DNA of 6,875 nt from Gammaproteobacteria bacterium (lineage in GTDB: Bacteria; Pseudomonadota; Gammaproteobacteria; Pseudomonadales; Pseudohongiellaceae). Below, piece by piece: positions 6,341-6,875 of the stretch. Numbering within the stretch: position 1 is the stretch's first letter; every line of letters begins with the position of its first letter. The stretch is from NCBI GenBank assembly GCA_002719575.1, contig PBHS01000012.1, positions 78,114-84,988 of the forward strand. The letters run 5' to 3'. Position numbers and translations under genes: made by a program. The notes below the pieces were generated by a model. That model was not told the origin of the DNA and did not search any database. It saw only the letters and a program-made list of their open reading frames with translations.

Positions 6341-6628
6341 ATGCACAAATTGAACATAGACACAGAAGAATTCAAAGTTAACCCCCAGTATCGTCTTCAG
6401 TTCGAGGAGGCGCAAGGCTGTTACGTTTTGCTGTTTCCCGAGGGACTAATTAGGCTCAGCGATAGTGCAGCAGCGATCCTTGAGGGCTGCCAGGAGGGGA
6501 CAACCTTTGAAATATTGGTTCAAGATTTAAACAAAGCTTTCCCGGGAGTTGATGGGCTGGAGGACGACGTCCGGGCATTTTTGGAAGATGCCTTACAACA
6601 GGACTGGATCCAACCAGTCAGAAATTGA
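6341..6628 (+). CDS. pqqD: PqqD, peptide chaperone for PqqA
   Basis: This 95-residue protein is of normal length for PqqD, a winged-helix RiPP recognition element that binds PqqA and delivers it to PqqE. Recognisable family segments are [22 protein letters not shown] (residues 14-35, given as the run from Asn14 to Gly35), the LSDSAAAIL stretch (39-47) that starts the helical part, and a C-terminal helix [11 protein letters not shown] (75-85) ending in DWIQP. ATG at 6341 is 50 nt past the pqqB stop with no strong ribosome site. An equally plausible later start does not exist before the conserved core. The stop is separated from the pqqE ATG by one base, so the two are almost certainly translationally coupled, matching their physical interaction. 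It is a stand-alone protein, not the PqqCD fusion found in some methylotrophs. Confidence 0.96.
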   Translation: MHKLNIDTEEFKVNPQYRLQFEEAQGCYVLLFPEGLIRLSDSAAAILEGCQEGTTFEILVQDLNKAFPGVDGLEDDVRAFLEDALQQDWIQPVRN

Positions 6629-6629
6629 G

Positions 6630-6875
6630 ATGTCAGACGAAACTTACATTCCGATGTGGCTTTTGGCCGAGCTGACTTACGCTTGCCCCGTGCAATGCCC
6701 GTATTGTTCCAATCCGTTGCAAATTTCGGCCAGTCGAAAACAAGAGCTCTCGACTCAAGAATGGTTTGACGTTCTCAGACAAGCGCGAAAGCTTGGTGCG
6801 GTTCAGCTTGGATTCTCTGGCGGCGAGCCACTCTTACGCCGAGATTTAGTAGAGTTGCTGCAAGAAGCCAAGGAT
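6630..6875 (+). CDS. pqqE: PqqE, radical-SAM PqqA cross-linking enzyme (partial, 5' end)
   Basis: The first 82 codons are present and the gene runs off the right edge; full-length PqqE is usually around 370-390 residues. The start reads [20 protein letters not shown], with the radical-SAM cluster motif CxxxCxxC at Cys19, Cys23 and Cys26 (CPVQCPYC), followed by SNPL. The SAM-contacting GGEP motif is at 64-67 within [13 protein letters not shown]. PqqE uses a [4Fe-4S] cluster and SAM to form the carbon-carbon bond between Glu and Tyr of PqqA, the first committed step. The SPASM domain with auxiliary clusters should lie beyond the window. The ATG at 6630 comes one base after the pqqD stop; ATG at 6654 is a weaker alternative because it leaves less sequence before the conserved WLLAELTY. 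Confidence 0.96.
   Translation, partial: MSDETYIPMWLLAELTYACPVQCPYCSNPLQISASRKQELSTQEWFDVLRQARKLGAVQLGFSGGEPLLRRDLVELLQEAKD

Overview
The window looks like chromosomal DNA of a Gram-negative proteobacterium with moderate GC content. A gammaproteobacterium is my best guess, based on protein style; no rRNA or other phylogenetic marker is present to settle it. Its centrepiece is a pyrroloquinoline quinone (PQQ) biosynthesis locus. No insertion sequence, tRNA, rRNA, CRISPR array or phage gene is visible.

Layout from left to right. Positions 1-134 probably hold the 5' end of an unrecognised minus-strand gene. An AT-rich divergent intergenic region runs to 413. Then, all on the plus strand, come an FMN-dependent nitronate monooxygenase/NAD(P)H:quinone reductase family protein (414-1385), an MFS drug/metabolite exporter of the DHA2 type starting with GTG (1501-2883), and an S9 prolyl-oligopeptidase-family serine peptidase (2908-4890). 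The peptidase begins 24 nt after the exporter and is probably cotranscribed with it. A 260-nt gap follows, then the 23-residue precursor peptide gene pqqA (5151-5222), a strong 13-bp intrinsic terminator/attenuator (5290-5318), pqqB (5376-6290), pqqD (6341-6628) and the first 82 codons of pqqE (6630 to the window end).

How the genes fit together. PqqA supplies the Glu and Tyr that become PQQ. PqqD presents PqqA to the radical-SAM enzyme PqqE, which cross-links the two residues. Peptidases then free the cross-linked pair, PqqB hydroxylates the tyrosine-derived ring, and PqqC performs the last oxidation. Two things stand out. First, pqqC is absent from its usual place between pqqB and pqqD, where only 50 nt remain. 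Second, a cytoplasmic S9 peptidase and an exporter sit directly upstream of pqqA, which makes them candidates for precursor processing and for PQQ (or related product) export. The hairpin after pqqA fits the known need for much more PqqA than enzyme.
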